Source: Silvanigrella aquatica (GTDB taxonomy: Bacteria; Bdellovibrionota_B; Oligoflexia; Silvanigrellales; Silvanigrellaceae). Taken from it: a stretch of DNA of 64,000 bases. The position numbers and the translations under genes are program-made. Below the pieces are notes generated by a model that did no database searches, had not been told where the DNA came from, and saw only the letters and a program-made list of their open reading frames with translations. The stretch spans positions 2,563,523 through 2,627,522 of the forward strand of contig NZ_CP017834.1 of the NCBI RefSeq assembly GCF_001907975.1. Reading direction: 5' to 3'. Position 1 is the first letter of the stretch, and each line of letters starts with the position of its first letter. This document shows, in pieces, positions 52,852-61,464 of this stretch.

Positions 52852-54564
52852 TTATTTTTCAAGATAAAACATATCACTTGCAGCACCAGACTCATATGGA
52901 GCTACCCATCTTGAAGAAGATATTTTGCTATTCAATCCTTCTAAAATATAATTAACTTCTGCTATAAAAGTATAAGGTTGCTCCGCATATATAATACGAT
53001 TCATTTCTTGCATTAATTTATTACGTTTTACATTATCAAATTCCGTATTTGCTTTTTTAATAAGTTCATCTACCTTAGAATTTGAATAACCTATAAAATT
53101 AGAACCCTCATCTTTTTCAGAGTTTGAATCCCAAATTTGTTTTGCATTTGGAAATAAAGAACCTGTCCAAGCTAATATTAAAGCATCAAATTTTCTTTTG
53201 TTAATATTGTCTAGAAAAGAATTCCATTCTGTAGATCGAATATTTACTTTAATTCCTGCTGTTTTGAAGGATTCCTTAACGATCTGTGCAATCTTCATAC
53301 GCGCTGTATTATTGGAGTTAGTATCTAGTGTAAATTCAAAGGGTGTTTTTTTTCCATTAATTATTTTAAATAAAACACCAGATCCGTCATTTTGCCATCC
53401 CGCTTCTTTTAATAATGCAAGAGCCTTACTGCGATCAAGGGTAATTATTTTATCTTTGTTTCTTAAATCAGGAGCTGAATTATTTGTAAATGATCCAAAT
53501 GGAGATGTACTTTGCGTATACAAATTAAAGTAAACCAATTCAATTATCTTTTTATAATCCACCAAGTGAGACAGTGCAGTTCTTGTTTTAATATCATTAA
53601 AAAGTGGATTTTTTAGATTCCAAGCAATAAATGAATAAGGTTTGGGGGATTTATTTTGTAACTTGAGTGCCCATAAATTTCTTTGCGAAGGAGATTTTCC
53701 AAATTTTTCTTTATCAATTCCAATGACTTTATTATTCCACTGATCTGCATTAAAACTAACCTGATCAATATCACCTTTTAGAAATTTTTCATAAGCCAAG
53801 TTTGGATCGGGAATAATATCAAGAATAATTTCATCTGGATTATATCTACTTTTGTATTGAGATAAATTTGTAGCCCACCAGTTTTTATTTCTTTTAAATA
53901 CAATTTTTTGACTTCTTAAATATTTATCCATAACATATGCTGAGTTTCCAACAGGATTCATAATTCCTTTATCATTATTAAAATCCTTCGAATTTTCAAA
54001 TTGCTTTTTTTGAATAGGAGTAAATGATGCTAAAAAATTAAGCGTATCAAATTTTGGTTCTTGTACAATAAATGCAAAACTATATTTATCAATTATTTTT
54101 ATTGAAATTCCTTCATAATAACTTCTTAAAGCTGCAGCATGAGTTTTAGGATTCATTAAAGTATCAAATGTAAATTTAATATCATCTGAAGTAACAGGAG
54201 TCTCATCTTGCCATTTCGCGAGTTCATTTAACTTAAAAGTATAATTTTTTTTATCTTTTGAAATGGTATAACTTGTTGCTAAACCGGGGAGGTAACTTAA
54301 ATTTTCAGGATCCATACTAAATAAGGACATCCATAAATAACCTTCCACAGCATTAGATTCACTGTCATCACTTAAGAGAGGATTCATAACCTTAGGATCG
54401 TTACTTAATTGAAAATGTAAAACTCCTCCCTTTTTAGCATTTGGCATTTTATCATAGAAAGAAGAAAATCTTTCATACTTAATTTCTTCTTGCGCTAAGG
54501 AATAACTCGTGAAGCACAATGACAAATTAAATAAAGCAATAATATATTTTCTTTGCATAGACAT
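52852..54564 (-). CDS. yejA: Periplasmic peptide-binding protein YejA
   Basis: 570 aa solute-binding protein of family 5 (SBP_bac_5). The signal peptide is RKYIIALFNLSLCFTSYSLA, cleavage near residue 24. The mature protein has FSSFYDKMPNAKKGGVLHFQ, NAVEGYLWMSLF, YTFKLNELAKWQDETPVTSDD, and LILAWTGSLFPNAKQIWDS near the C-terminus, as in YejA. It captures peptides in the periplasm and delivers them to YejB/YejE. The ATG at 54564 follows AGGA by 7 nt. First gene of the minus-strand yejA-yejB-yejE-mnmD run. Confidence 0.9.
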   Translation of the reverse strand: MSMQRKYIIALFNLSLCFTSYSLAQEEIKYERFSSFYDKMPNAKKGGVLHFQLSNDPKVMNPLLSDDSESNAVEGYLWMSLFSMDPENLSYLPGLATSYTISKDKKNYTFKLNELAKWQDETPVTSDDIKFTFDTLMNPKTHAAALRSYYEGISIKIIDKYSFAFIVQEPKFDTLNFLASFTPIQKKQFENSKDFNNDKGIMNPVGNSAYVMDKYLRSQKIVFKRNKNWWATNLSQYKSRYNPDEIILDIIPDPNLAYEKFLKGDIDQVSFNADQWNNKVIGIDKEKFGKSPSQRNLWALKLQNKSPKPYSFIAWNLKNPLFNDIKTRTALSHLVDYKKIIELVYFNLYTQSTSPFGSFTNNSAPDLRNKDKIITLDRSKALALLKEAGWQNDGSGVLFKIINGKKTPFEFTLDTNSNNTARMKIAQIVKESFKTAGIKVNIRSTEWNSFLDNINKRKFDALILAWTGSLFPNAKQIWDSNSEKDEGSNFIGYSNSKVDELIKKANTEFDNVKRNKLMQEMNRIIYAEQPYTFIAEVNYILEGLNSKISSSRWVAPYESGAASDMFYLEK

Positions 54565-54662
54565 AGGAGTTTCCTACCTTCTCAACAAAATAGATAATGG
54601 TTTGATTAATATCATCGATTATACCTTATTTTATTTAGTAAAAAAACTATTTTTAAAAATAG

Positions 54663-54692
54663 AAGAGGGGAGTAAATAAATACTCCCCTCTT
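54663..54692 (-). terminator. Rho-independent terminator after LytM lipoprotein gene
   Basis: 12-bp perfect stem, AAGAGGGGAGTA (54663-54674) with its complement (54681-54692), and a 6-nt loop. Read on the minus strand it is followed by CTATTTTT and lies 26 bp past the stop of the gene ending at 54719. Confidence 0.85.
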
Positions 54693-54718
54693 TGTTAAAT
54701 TAATAAAATTTTGAAGTT

Positions 54719-55546
54719 TTATTTGATTATAACGTCATTTTGATTTGAATTGAAAACGTATTTAGATAGGTTTTGATAATAAGCTATTTGCTGCGAAAGA
54801 GTAGGGGTAGCCACTCCTTTTACAATTTTATTTCCACTATTCGGTGGCAAATAAAAGACAGGATTAAAAGCAACTCCCGAAATTCTCGTTTCAAAATGCA
54901 AATTAGCACCTGTCACACGCCCTGTCTTCCCAACGTAACCAATAAGTTGATCGCGACGGACATATTGCCCATTATGAACAACAATTTTATTCATATGCGC
55001 GTATAATGTTTCATGCTCAGAATCGTGACCTACGATAACGGAAGAACCGTAACCCCGTTTGCTACCCGCAAATAAGACTTGACCATCGTAAGCAGCACGA
55101 ATGGGCGTACCCACACGGGCGCTGATGTCGATACCCGAATGCATGCGTGTTTTCTTTCCTAAACGGCGCATACCAAAGAGGCTTGAAAGCTTGCCCTCTG
55201 TAGGCCAAATGATTTCCAAACCACCAAATTTTCCATTTTTTGAATCTAAAGAAACTTTACCCGTTTCATTATACTCTTCATCAATATCATCATAACTTAC
55301 TACATCTTCAATTAATTGATTGTCATGGCCCGCAGAGAAACCAAAAAAACTCCGCTCAGCTTGCTTTTGGCGCGCTATAAAAGCAGGGTCTAGAATGACA
55401 GTTTCTTTCAATTCAGCAACGGAGCCTTTTAAAACTAAGTTTTGATTACCACCGTTATTTGTATTGAGACATCCCGTAAGGGCTATAGTAAGAGGAATGA
55501 TGATGGAAAAGGATAATTTCTTTCTTAATTTTTCCATGCTCAGCAT
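54719..55546 (-). CDS. M23 (LytM/NlpD-type) peptidase lipoprotein
   Basis: 275 aa. A signal peptide ends in lipobox ALTGC (lipidated C26). After a 90-residue linker rich in acidic residues, the LytM domain runs from about 113: MHSGIDIS gives the zinc ligands H136 and D140, YAHM gives H184 and NLHFE gives H217, so the active site is complete. It would cleave peptidoglycan cross-bridges or regulate amidases at the outer membrane. It lacks a visible LysM domain, unlike NlpD. The ATG at 55546 has AGGAG 8 nt upstream. A strong terminator isolates it from the yej operon. Confidence 0.9.
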   Translation of the reverse strand: MLSMEKLRKKLSFSIIIPLTIALTGCLNTNNGGNQNLVLKGSVAELKETVILDPAFIARQKQAERSFFGFSAGHDNQLIEDVVSYDDIDEEYNETGKVSLDSKNGKFGGLEIIWPTEGKLSSLFGMRRLGKKTRMHSGIDISARVGTPIRAAYDGQVLFAGSKRGYGSSVIVGHDSEHETLYAHMNKIVVHNGQYVRRDQLIGYVGKTGRVTGANLHFETRISGVAFNPVFYLPPNSGNKIVKGVATPTLSQQIAYYQNLSKYVFNSNQNDVIIK

Positions 55547-55665
55547 CCAATTCTCTCCTAGGTTTAAAAGAAGCGATTCTGACAGTATAATAATTGTATC
55601 TCAAAGACAAGCTCTTCATAATTTTGGGACTATTTCTAATCCTATCGTTAAATCAAAAAAAACTT

Positions 55666-56277
55666 TTAAAATCCCGTCATAATCATGACTCTTTGGACAC
55701 TTTTTTGCATATCCTCCTTGGAAGGGATTTCTAGCCTCTGTAAGATCTCGCCCCGCCGTCCAAGAACCCACACACTTGGAATTTTAGGGTTTTTTAAGGC
55801 ATCTAGGAAATTTCGCGAAGCAAATCCCGTTTCAAAGAGCGGTTTATTTTGTGTTCTCCAATCGCTAACAGAAGTAACAGTATCTGTAGAAAACAAACCA
55901 ATTACACCAATTTTTCTTGATTCAAAAACTTTATAATTATGATTTAAAATAGACGTAATTTCTTTAGATTTAGGATTCCAGGAAGATATGACAACGACAT
56001 ACCAAAAATTTTTTGTCGCCAAATTCAATTCCATCTCCCCCTCAACAGATTGCTCTTTGCCGTAAGTGACAGTAGGAAATTCGACATGCCGAGGAAGAGG
56101 TGGAATATATACGGGCGGAGGAGGGGCTGAAACAGAATTGGCCGCATGAGGATCATCTTTTTTTTTCTCATCAGCCGCAAAAACGTTTCGTGAAAGCAAA
56201 AGGCATAGAATAGTCATGAAAATGAGAACTCTTGAAAGCAAAGCACTCTGCCTCAAAATATTTTTTTGGCTTATCAT
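55666..56277 (-). CDS. Secreted thioredoxin-fold protein lacking CxxC
   Basis: 203 aa. The signal peptide is VLIFMTILCLLLSRNVFA, cleavage near residue 34. A Pro-rich linker (PPPPVYIPPLP) leads to a thioredoxin-like domain from about 85. NFWYVVVISSWNPKSKEI occupies the position of the TlpA-type WCxxC motif and has no Cys. IGVIGLFS and the cis-Pro region PKIPSVWVLGRRGEI are kept. It therefore cannot do dithiol redox chemistry and may be a binding protein. GGAG precedes the ATG. It is 119 bp upstream of the LytM gene on the same strand. Confidence 0.65.
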   Translation of the reverse strand: MISQKNILRQSALLSRVLIFMTILCLLLSRNVFAADEKKKDDPHAANSVSAPPPPVYIPPLPRHVEFPTVTYGKEQSVEGEMELNLATKNFWYVVVISSWNPKSKEITSILNHNYKVFESRKIGVIGLFSTDTVTSVSDWRTQNKPLFETGFASRNFLDALKNPKIPSVWVLGRRGEILQRLEIPSKEDMQKSVQRVMIMTGF

Positions 56278-56405
56278 TTGCCTCTCCTTTTCTTTTTAAT
56301 GAATTGCTGACAAATATAGAATAGCTATTCCAGACTCGCAGAGGAAAACGTCTGGATTTTGTCGGTTTTGGGGGTTTATACTTGAAAGAAATCCATAGGC
56401 AGACC

Positions 56406-57653
56406 ATGAATAAGGATTATACAGAGCCTTATATGTCATCATTTCCATCGCACTGGAATATTCCATGGCAAGAATTTGAAGTTATTCTTGGAATCAAAAA
56501 TTCTTTTTCACAAAGAAATTTGAATTTCCAAGCAGAATCACATGCTGAAACCTTTCTTAAAAACTGTGGATTTGATTTAACAAATCAAATGCATATTAAA
56601 CAGTTTGAGCAATTTTATGGAGAGGCACTTTTTTTCATTCGACATGTCTTACTTGATAATGAAGAAAGAGAAAAATATATAGTCCCTTCGCATCTTCTTC
56701 AATTAAATAATCCCTGTGATTTACTTATATTTGCAAGTTCATATCATCCTAGAAAACGTTACCTTAGACTTTGGTGTTGTGCTATTTTAAAAGTCATGTA
56801 CGCTATTTCAAATTTACAATTTAGTGGTAGACTACAAATTATTGATGACGCTAGAGAGCAAATTTTTAAAAGAATTCGAAATATTATCCATCAAAAAAGT
56901 GATTATCATTTGGAATTTAAATTTAAAAATCAAATTATTTCATTAAATAAAGTGGAATGGAAAGAAGCTAAAACAAGAACGAGTATTATTCTAAAGTTAC
57001 TTCATAAACCCGATAGTATTGTTGATGAAGTTTTTGACTATCTCGGTGTCCGATTTGTTGTGCAAGGCTCAAATGAAATTCCATTGTTACTTAAACTTCT
57101 TATTGAAGCCGATATTATTATTCCTCATCAAGTGGTTTCTATTAGAACAAGAAATTCGCTTTTAAGCATTAAGCATCCTAAGAAAGTTTTCGACTTTTTA
57201 AAGGAATTAAATTCCTGTGGTACCTTATCTGATCAAGAATTTGAAGATATGTGTAAAAATATTGTATGGTCAGGTCATAATAGCGATGAACATGCCAAAA
57301 GATCAAATTCTTTTTCAAGTCAACATTACCGATCCCTTCAATTTACCGTAAGGCATCTTGTTAGAACACCAAATCCTGCATTTCTTGTTCTGGAATCAAT
57401 GACAAACCAATTAAGAAGATACACTGGAGTTTTACGACAAGAGCCTTGGATGGAAAGTGTCATTCCTCAATATTTTGCTCATTATTTTCCAATAGAAATT
57501 CAAATGATGGATCAAGAAAGCTATGAAATGGCAAAATTTGGTCCCGCTTCTCATGAACAATATAAAGCAAATCAACTAAAATCTGTGAGAGAAAGAGTAT
57601 TAGGAAATTTATTATCTTTTAATGAAGATAAATTAACAACTCAGGAAATTTAA
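56406..57653 (+). CDS. RelA/SpoT-synthetase-like domain protein
   Basis: 415 aa, cytoplasmic. A helical N-terminal half (about 1-180) has no signal. The second half follows the RelA/SpoT nucleotidyltransferase pattern: KEAKTRTSIILKLLHKP, then DYLGVRFVV (like DiaGiRvv), SSQHYRSLQFTV (like YkSlH), FPIEIQMMDQESYEMAKFGPASHEQYK (the EiQirT...aE.G.AaHw.Yk block) split around residues 350-380. The catalytic core is only partly conserved. I believe families annotated as TIGR04552 in delta-type bacteria look like this, from memory. The ATG at 56406 is preferred; an upstream TTG at 56382 is possible. It precedes the FAD/Fe-S gene by 24 bp. Confidence 0.6.
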   Translation: MNKDYTEPYMSSFPSHWNIPWQEFEVILGIKNSFSQRNLNFQAESHAETFLKNCGFDLTNQMHIKQFEQFYGEALFFIRHVLLDNEEREKYIVPSHLLQLNNPCDLLIFASSYHPRKRYLRLWCCAILKVMYAISNLQFSGRLQIIDDAREQIFKRIRNIIHQKSDYHLEFKFKNQIISLNKVEWKEAKTRTSIILKLLHKPDSIVDEVFDYLGVRFVVQGSNEIPLLLKLLIEADIIIPHQVVSIRTRNSLLSIKHPKKVFDFLKELNSCGTLSDQEFEDMCKNIVWSGHNSDEHAKRSNSFSSQHYRSLQFTVRHLVRTPNPAFLVLESMTNQLRRYTGVLRQEPWMESVIPQYFAHYFPIEIQMMDQESYEMAKFGPASHEQYKANQLKSVRERVLGNLLSFNEDKLTTQEI

Positions 57654-57677
57654 CTTTTAATATAAAAGGAATATAGA

Positions 57678-60600
57678 ATGAACACGGCGGAACTTGATAA
57701 TTGGCTAGATATAACAGGGCTTATGCCTCCTATGCCACATGAAGCCGCAAAAAAAATATATGAAAAACTTGGTTCCGATTCTTCAGGCAAACATACTTTT
57801 TTGCCAAGCCTCATAACACGAGATGAATTTTTTAATCATATTTTACCCATGATACAAAAAGACTGCATACCTGAGTTAGCTGAATTCATTAAAAATAGAG
57901 TAGAAAAAACTTTTGAAATAAGAAATAAACTAAAAATATTAAAAAATAAAATAATTAATATAGTCGGTGAAGGAAATTTTTCTGCATTGTGGCTAGATCG
58001 AGAAGCTTTTTCTGCAGATAGTATGGAACATCGCGCCTTAATTACAGAAGCTGTTATTCATATATATTCTGCAAAAGCATTACAGTCTATTGTGCAATTA
58101 TTTTATGAAAATAATATCCCTATGATTCCCTATGGTGAGGGCGGCGGCTATAATATGGGAGTCACACCCATGGCTCCTGCTGTAACCATAAGCCTGAGAG
58201 GCATCGATCATATTTCAGAAATAAAGCCGAGCCGAAGAGATCCTAATAAATATGAAATCTCAGTAGGATCGGGAGTTCCTTTTAAAGATCTTGTTTCCTA
58301 CCTTGGAAAAAGAGGTTTTGTTTTAAGATGTGATCCCAATACACCTCGCGCCGCTACAGGCGGTATCGCGGCCACAGGAAGCAATGGGGGACGCAAAGCT
58401 TTTGAAGTCATATTACAAGGTCGCTCTGTTACATCAGACGGAACTGCACTGCGTTTTGCAGCTGATGATAAGGAAACAGATTGTATTCAAAATGAACCTT
58501 TTTTATTAGCAAGAAAATTTTTCAGTATCGAAAATACTGAAAAATTTAAAGTAACATTGAATGCAATTAAAAAATTAAACTTGCCCGCATCCATTACATC
58601 AAACTCGCAAGGGATTGTTGTTCCTTTACAAGGAATGAAAGCAGCAGCCAATATGCTTGCTCAGCAATCGGAACAAAAATTAAAAGCAGAACATTATACA
58701 GATAGTATGAAAGACTCTCCGCATTTGCCTATTTCCGCATTTGTGGGAGCAGAGGGGTCAACAGGGTTCATTTATGAAGTGACTTTTGAAATAGAAAAAC
58801 CACTTCCATGGCTGCAAGCCTCTCGTTGGCATTTTAGCAACGTTGACGCCGCTATGGCAGCAACACGCTCTATTAAAAAACTCATAAAATCAGAACAACC
58901 CGAATATTTTGAATTCATATCGGGTCAAAGTATCCGCAGATATTTAATTCAAGATTTTCCATCGGTATTTTCACAACAAGATGAAGCCGTTATCATTCTT
59001 GCCGTGGAAGGAGACAATAAAGAAACATGCGTTAAACGCCATGAATTAAACAAAAGAGCTGCTTATAAAGCAATTGAAAGTTTAGGTTATAAAATTCAAG
59101 ATGTTTTAATTAAAATCGAAGAAACAAAGCCTGCACTACAAAGTGATGGTATCGAAGAATTTGAAATATTAAGAAAACCAAGAGAAGAACTTCCTAAAAA
59201 ATTACGCACAAAATGTAAAACAGATATGGAAATTCGTACCGAATATTTAGGAGAAGTCTTAAAAATAGTTGCGAATACCAATCCCAGGCAAAATGCAGAT
59301 CAAAAACAAGATGTTTTATTTGGACATCTCACTCCCAATCACACTGCTATCATTCACTGGAACATTGGTGGATTTGATCTTTATGATGAAGAAAATGCTG
59401 ATATTGCATGGGACTATTTAGAAAATGTCATTGGAAAAGCTCAGAATCTAGCACCAGCTTCCGATAAAAATGGAAGCGCTCGTTTTACGGGAGAGCATGG
59501 TGTTGCAGGAAAAGCACCCTTTTTGTGGTTAAATTATATACCTGAAAATGATTTTAAAAGAATGTGCGAAATAAAAGACGCTTTAGATCCTAAAGACCTT
59601 TTTAATCCAGACACCTTATTTTTACGTACAAGTTTAGCACGTTCTTTGAGAGCAAGACTTCTTAATACAAGTGCAAAATACATTAAAGAAAGTATTGAAA
59701 AAACAAAAGAATTAAATAGGCACAGTGATAATGTCGAAGAAATTTCGCTAAGTCAACAAAGAATGATGGCAGAAAATTTTGCTATTACAGAAGGACAACG
59801 ATGTACGCGCTGTAATAGTTGTAAAATATGTCCCGTCATCGATGCCGAGCATGAATTAGAGAGAGAAAATAAACGTAACAGTAAAAAACCAGTACTACCG
59901 AGTAAACGAAATGTACTCATGTTTATGGAACAAATTTCCCATATTAGACGTGGCGTAGAACAAACAGGGGATACATATCGTATTGAAAAAATAATTCAAA
60001 CAACTTCACAAATGATGAAAGAAAGTGCTGAGTTACTTAAAAAATGTTTTTACTGTAGAAAATGTGATAAAGCATGCCCTGTTGATATTGAAATTCATCC
60101 ATTAATGCGAGCTTATCAAAAAATGGGGAAATTGCCTTCTCTGGGTTCGAAATTTTGGGGATTTCTATATGAAAGGCTTATGGGAGAGGATTTTTTTAAA
60201 TCGATAACCTATAAAATAATTGCTTTTTTTATATTGATCAACTTACCAATCTTAAAGTTATTTAGAAAAATAAAATTAATACCTGATTGGATGAAATCTT
60301 ATTTTGTTCCACCCACACTTTCCTTATCCCATTATGAAGCTGAGCAAAATGGAACTAAAATAGATATAAATGATAATTTCGTAGTTATTAAAAAAGAAAA
60401 TACGACTGAAACTTTTATAGCTCACGATGAATTTTCTCCAAATTCAGTTTATATTCGCTACCGTGGATGCATGGATACTTATGGCAATCCAAATGCAACA
60501 ACAAGTGTAGATACTTATTTTAAAGATGTTTTAAACGCACGCATTATTGATCTTGAAAAGAAAATGTGTTGCGGTTTCCCTTTTGAAGCAGACGGTTTGC

Positions 60601-61280
60601 ATGAAAGAGCAAAACAAAGTCAAATATTAAGCCTCATAGAAATTACAAAATGTATGGCGCGACTTATTGATGAGTGCCAATTACAACTAATTGAAATTCC
60701 AAAATTCATCGTATTTTCAAATTGCCCCACATGCTGTGAAGCTATCAAAGAAATGAAACAACTGTTAACTCAGGAAGCCATAGTGGAACAAATACGAGTT
60801 CGAGCAAAATTATCCGATGAGTTTAATATGTCTTATATTAAATTTGAAGTAAAAGATACTGCGGAAATAGCGATGGATCTTCTCAAAAAATCGGAAGTTA
60901 ATAAGTCGATAGATAATAAATTAGCTAAAGTTGAAAAAAATATTGGGCTTAAAGTACCATGTCATAACACTCCTTCCGCTACAAAAGCACAAGTTGAATT
61001 ATTAAAAATGTATTTTACGGGTGTTTCGGCTTATGATCGTTGCTGTGGACTTTCGGGAACCGGTCGCTTAAAACACCCTAAAATTGGAACAAAAATATCT
61101 GAAAAACTCTTTGAGCAGATTAGAGAAGAACCTCCCCAAGCTGTTGTGAGCGGATGCCCCAGTTGCCGTGATGGTGTCAAAATGCAAAGAGATATCCTTG
61201 CCGCTAAAAAAGATCAAATTGCAGAATTTGAAGTCTCGGGAATATTCGAGCAAATTTTAAAAGATGCCAAGGTTTCTTAG
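57678..61280 (+). CDS. FAD-linked oxidase / Fe-S dehydrogenase fusion (D-2-hydroxyacid type)
   Basis: 1200 aa GlcD-GlcF-type fusion. The FAD_binding_4 domain (about 145-260) has IPMIPYGEGGGYNMGV and GGIAATGSNGGRKAFEV, and a C-terminal FAD-oxidase domain runs to about 640 with TGEHGVAGKAPFLW. Two 4Fe-4S motifs follow: CTRCNSCKICP (near 710) and CFYCRKCDKACP (near 795). Two CCG heterodisulfide-reductase-type repeats come last: CCGFPFEADG with NCPTCCEA, then PCHNTP, CCGLSGTGRL and GCPSCRDG. This resembles the D-lactate / D-2-hydroxyglutarate dehydrogenase YdiJ but is about 180 longer. It probably oxidises a D-2-hydroxyacid and passes electrons to a membrane acceptor. Confidence 0.9.
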   Translation: MNTAELDNWLDITGLMPPMPHEAAKKIYEKLGSDSSGKHTFLPSLITRDEFFNHILPMIQKDCIPELAEFIKNRVEKTFEIRNKLKILKNKIINIVGEGNFSALWLDREAFSADSMEHRALITEAVIHIYSAKALQSIVQLFYENNIPMIPYGEGGGYNMGVTPMAPAVTISLRGIDHISEIKPSRRDPNKYEISVGSGVPFKDLVSYLGKRGFVLRCDPNTPRAATGGIAATGSNGGRKAFEVILQGRSVTSDGTALRFAADDKETDCIQNEPFLLARKFFSIENTEKFKVTLNAIKKLNLPASITSNSQGIVVPLQGMKAAANMLAQQSEQKLKAEHYTDSMKDSPHLPISAFVGAEGSTGFIYEVTFEIEKPLPWLQASRWHFSNVDAAMAATRSIKKLIKSEQPEYFEFISGQSIRRYLIQDFPSVFSQQDEAVIILAVEGDNKETCVKRHELNKRAAYKAIESLGYKIQDVLIKIEETKPALQSDGIEEFEILRKPREELPKKLRTKCKTDMEIRTEYLGEVLKIVANTNPRQNADQKQDVLFGHLTPNHTAIIHWNIGGFDLYDEENADIAWDYLENVIGKAQNLAPASDKNGSARFTGEHGVAGKAPFLWLNYIPENDFKRMCEIKDALDPKDLFNPDTLFLRTSLARSLRARLLNTSAKYIKESIEKTKELNRHSDNVEEISLSQQRMMAENFAITEGQRCTRCNSCKICPVIDAEHELERENKRNSKKPVLPSKRNVLMFMEQISHIRRGVEQTGDTYRIEKIIQTTSQMMKESAELLKKCFYCRKCDKACPVDIEIHPLMRAYQKMGKLPSLGSKFWGFLYERLMGEDFFKSITYKIIAFFILINLPILKLFRKIKLIPDWMKSYFVPPTLSLSHYEAEQNGTKIDINDNFVVIKKENTTETFIAHDEFSPNSVYIRYRGCMDTYGNPNATTSVDTYFKDVLNARIIDLEKKMCCGFPFEADGLHERAKQSQILSLIEITKCMARLIDECQLQLIEIPKFIVFSNCPTCCEAIKEMKQLLTQEAIVEQIRVRAKLSDEFNMSYIKFEVKDTAEIAMDLLKKSEVNKSIDNKLAKVEKNIGLKVPCHNTPSATKAQVELLKMYFTGVSAYDRCCGLSGTGRLKHPKIGTKISEKLFEQIREEPPQAVVSGCPSCRDGVKMQRDILAAKKDQIAEFEVSGIFEQILKDAKVS

Positions 61281-61464
61281 AAAAACTTGACATTCTATTA
61301 CATTAATAAAATAGACTACCAATTTAAAAAATAAAAAATATTTAAAAACATTTTTTTTAATTAATTGATTTTTTAATAAAAAATATCTATGTATATTCCG
61401 ATTATATAGAATATACCATCTTTTTTTCACAATATTTATCTTGCACATGACATGGAGGTTTTTT

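Noticed and set aside
61257-61448. Minus-strand frame between the dehydrogenase and toxin genes
   Set aside because: AT-rich random frame rich in Phe, Lys and Asn without start signal or family pattern.
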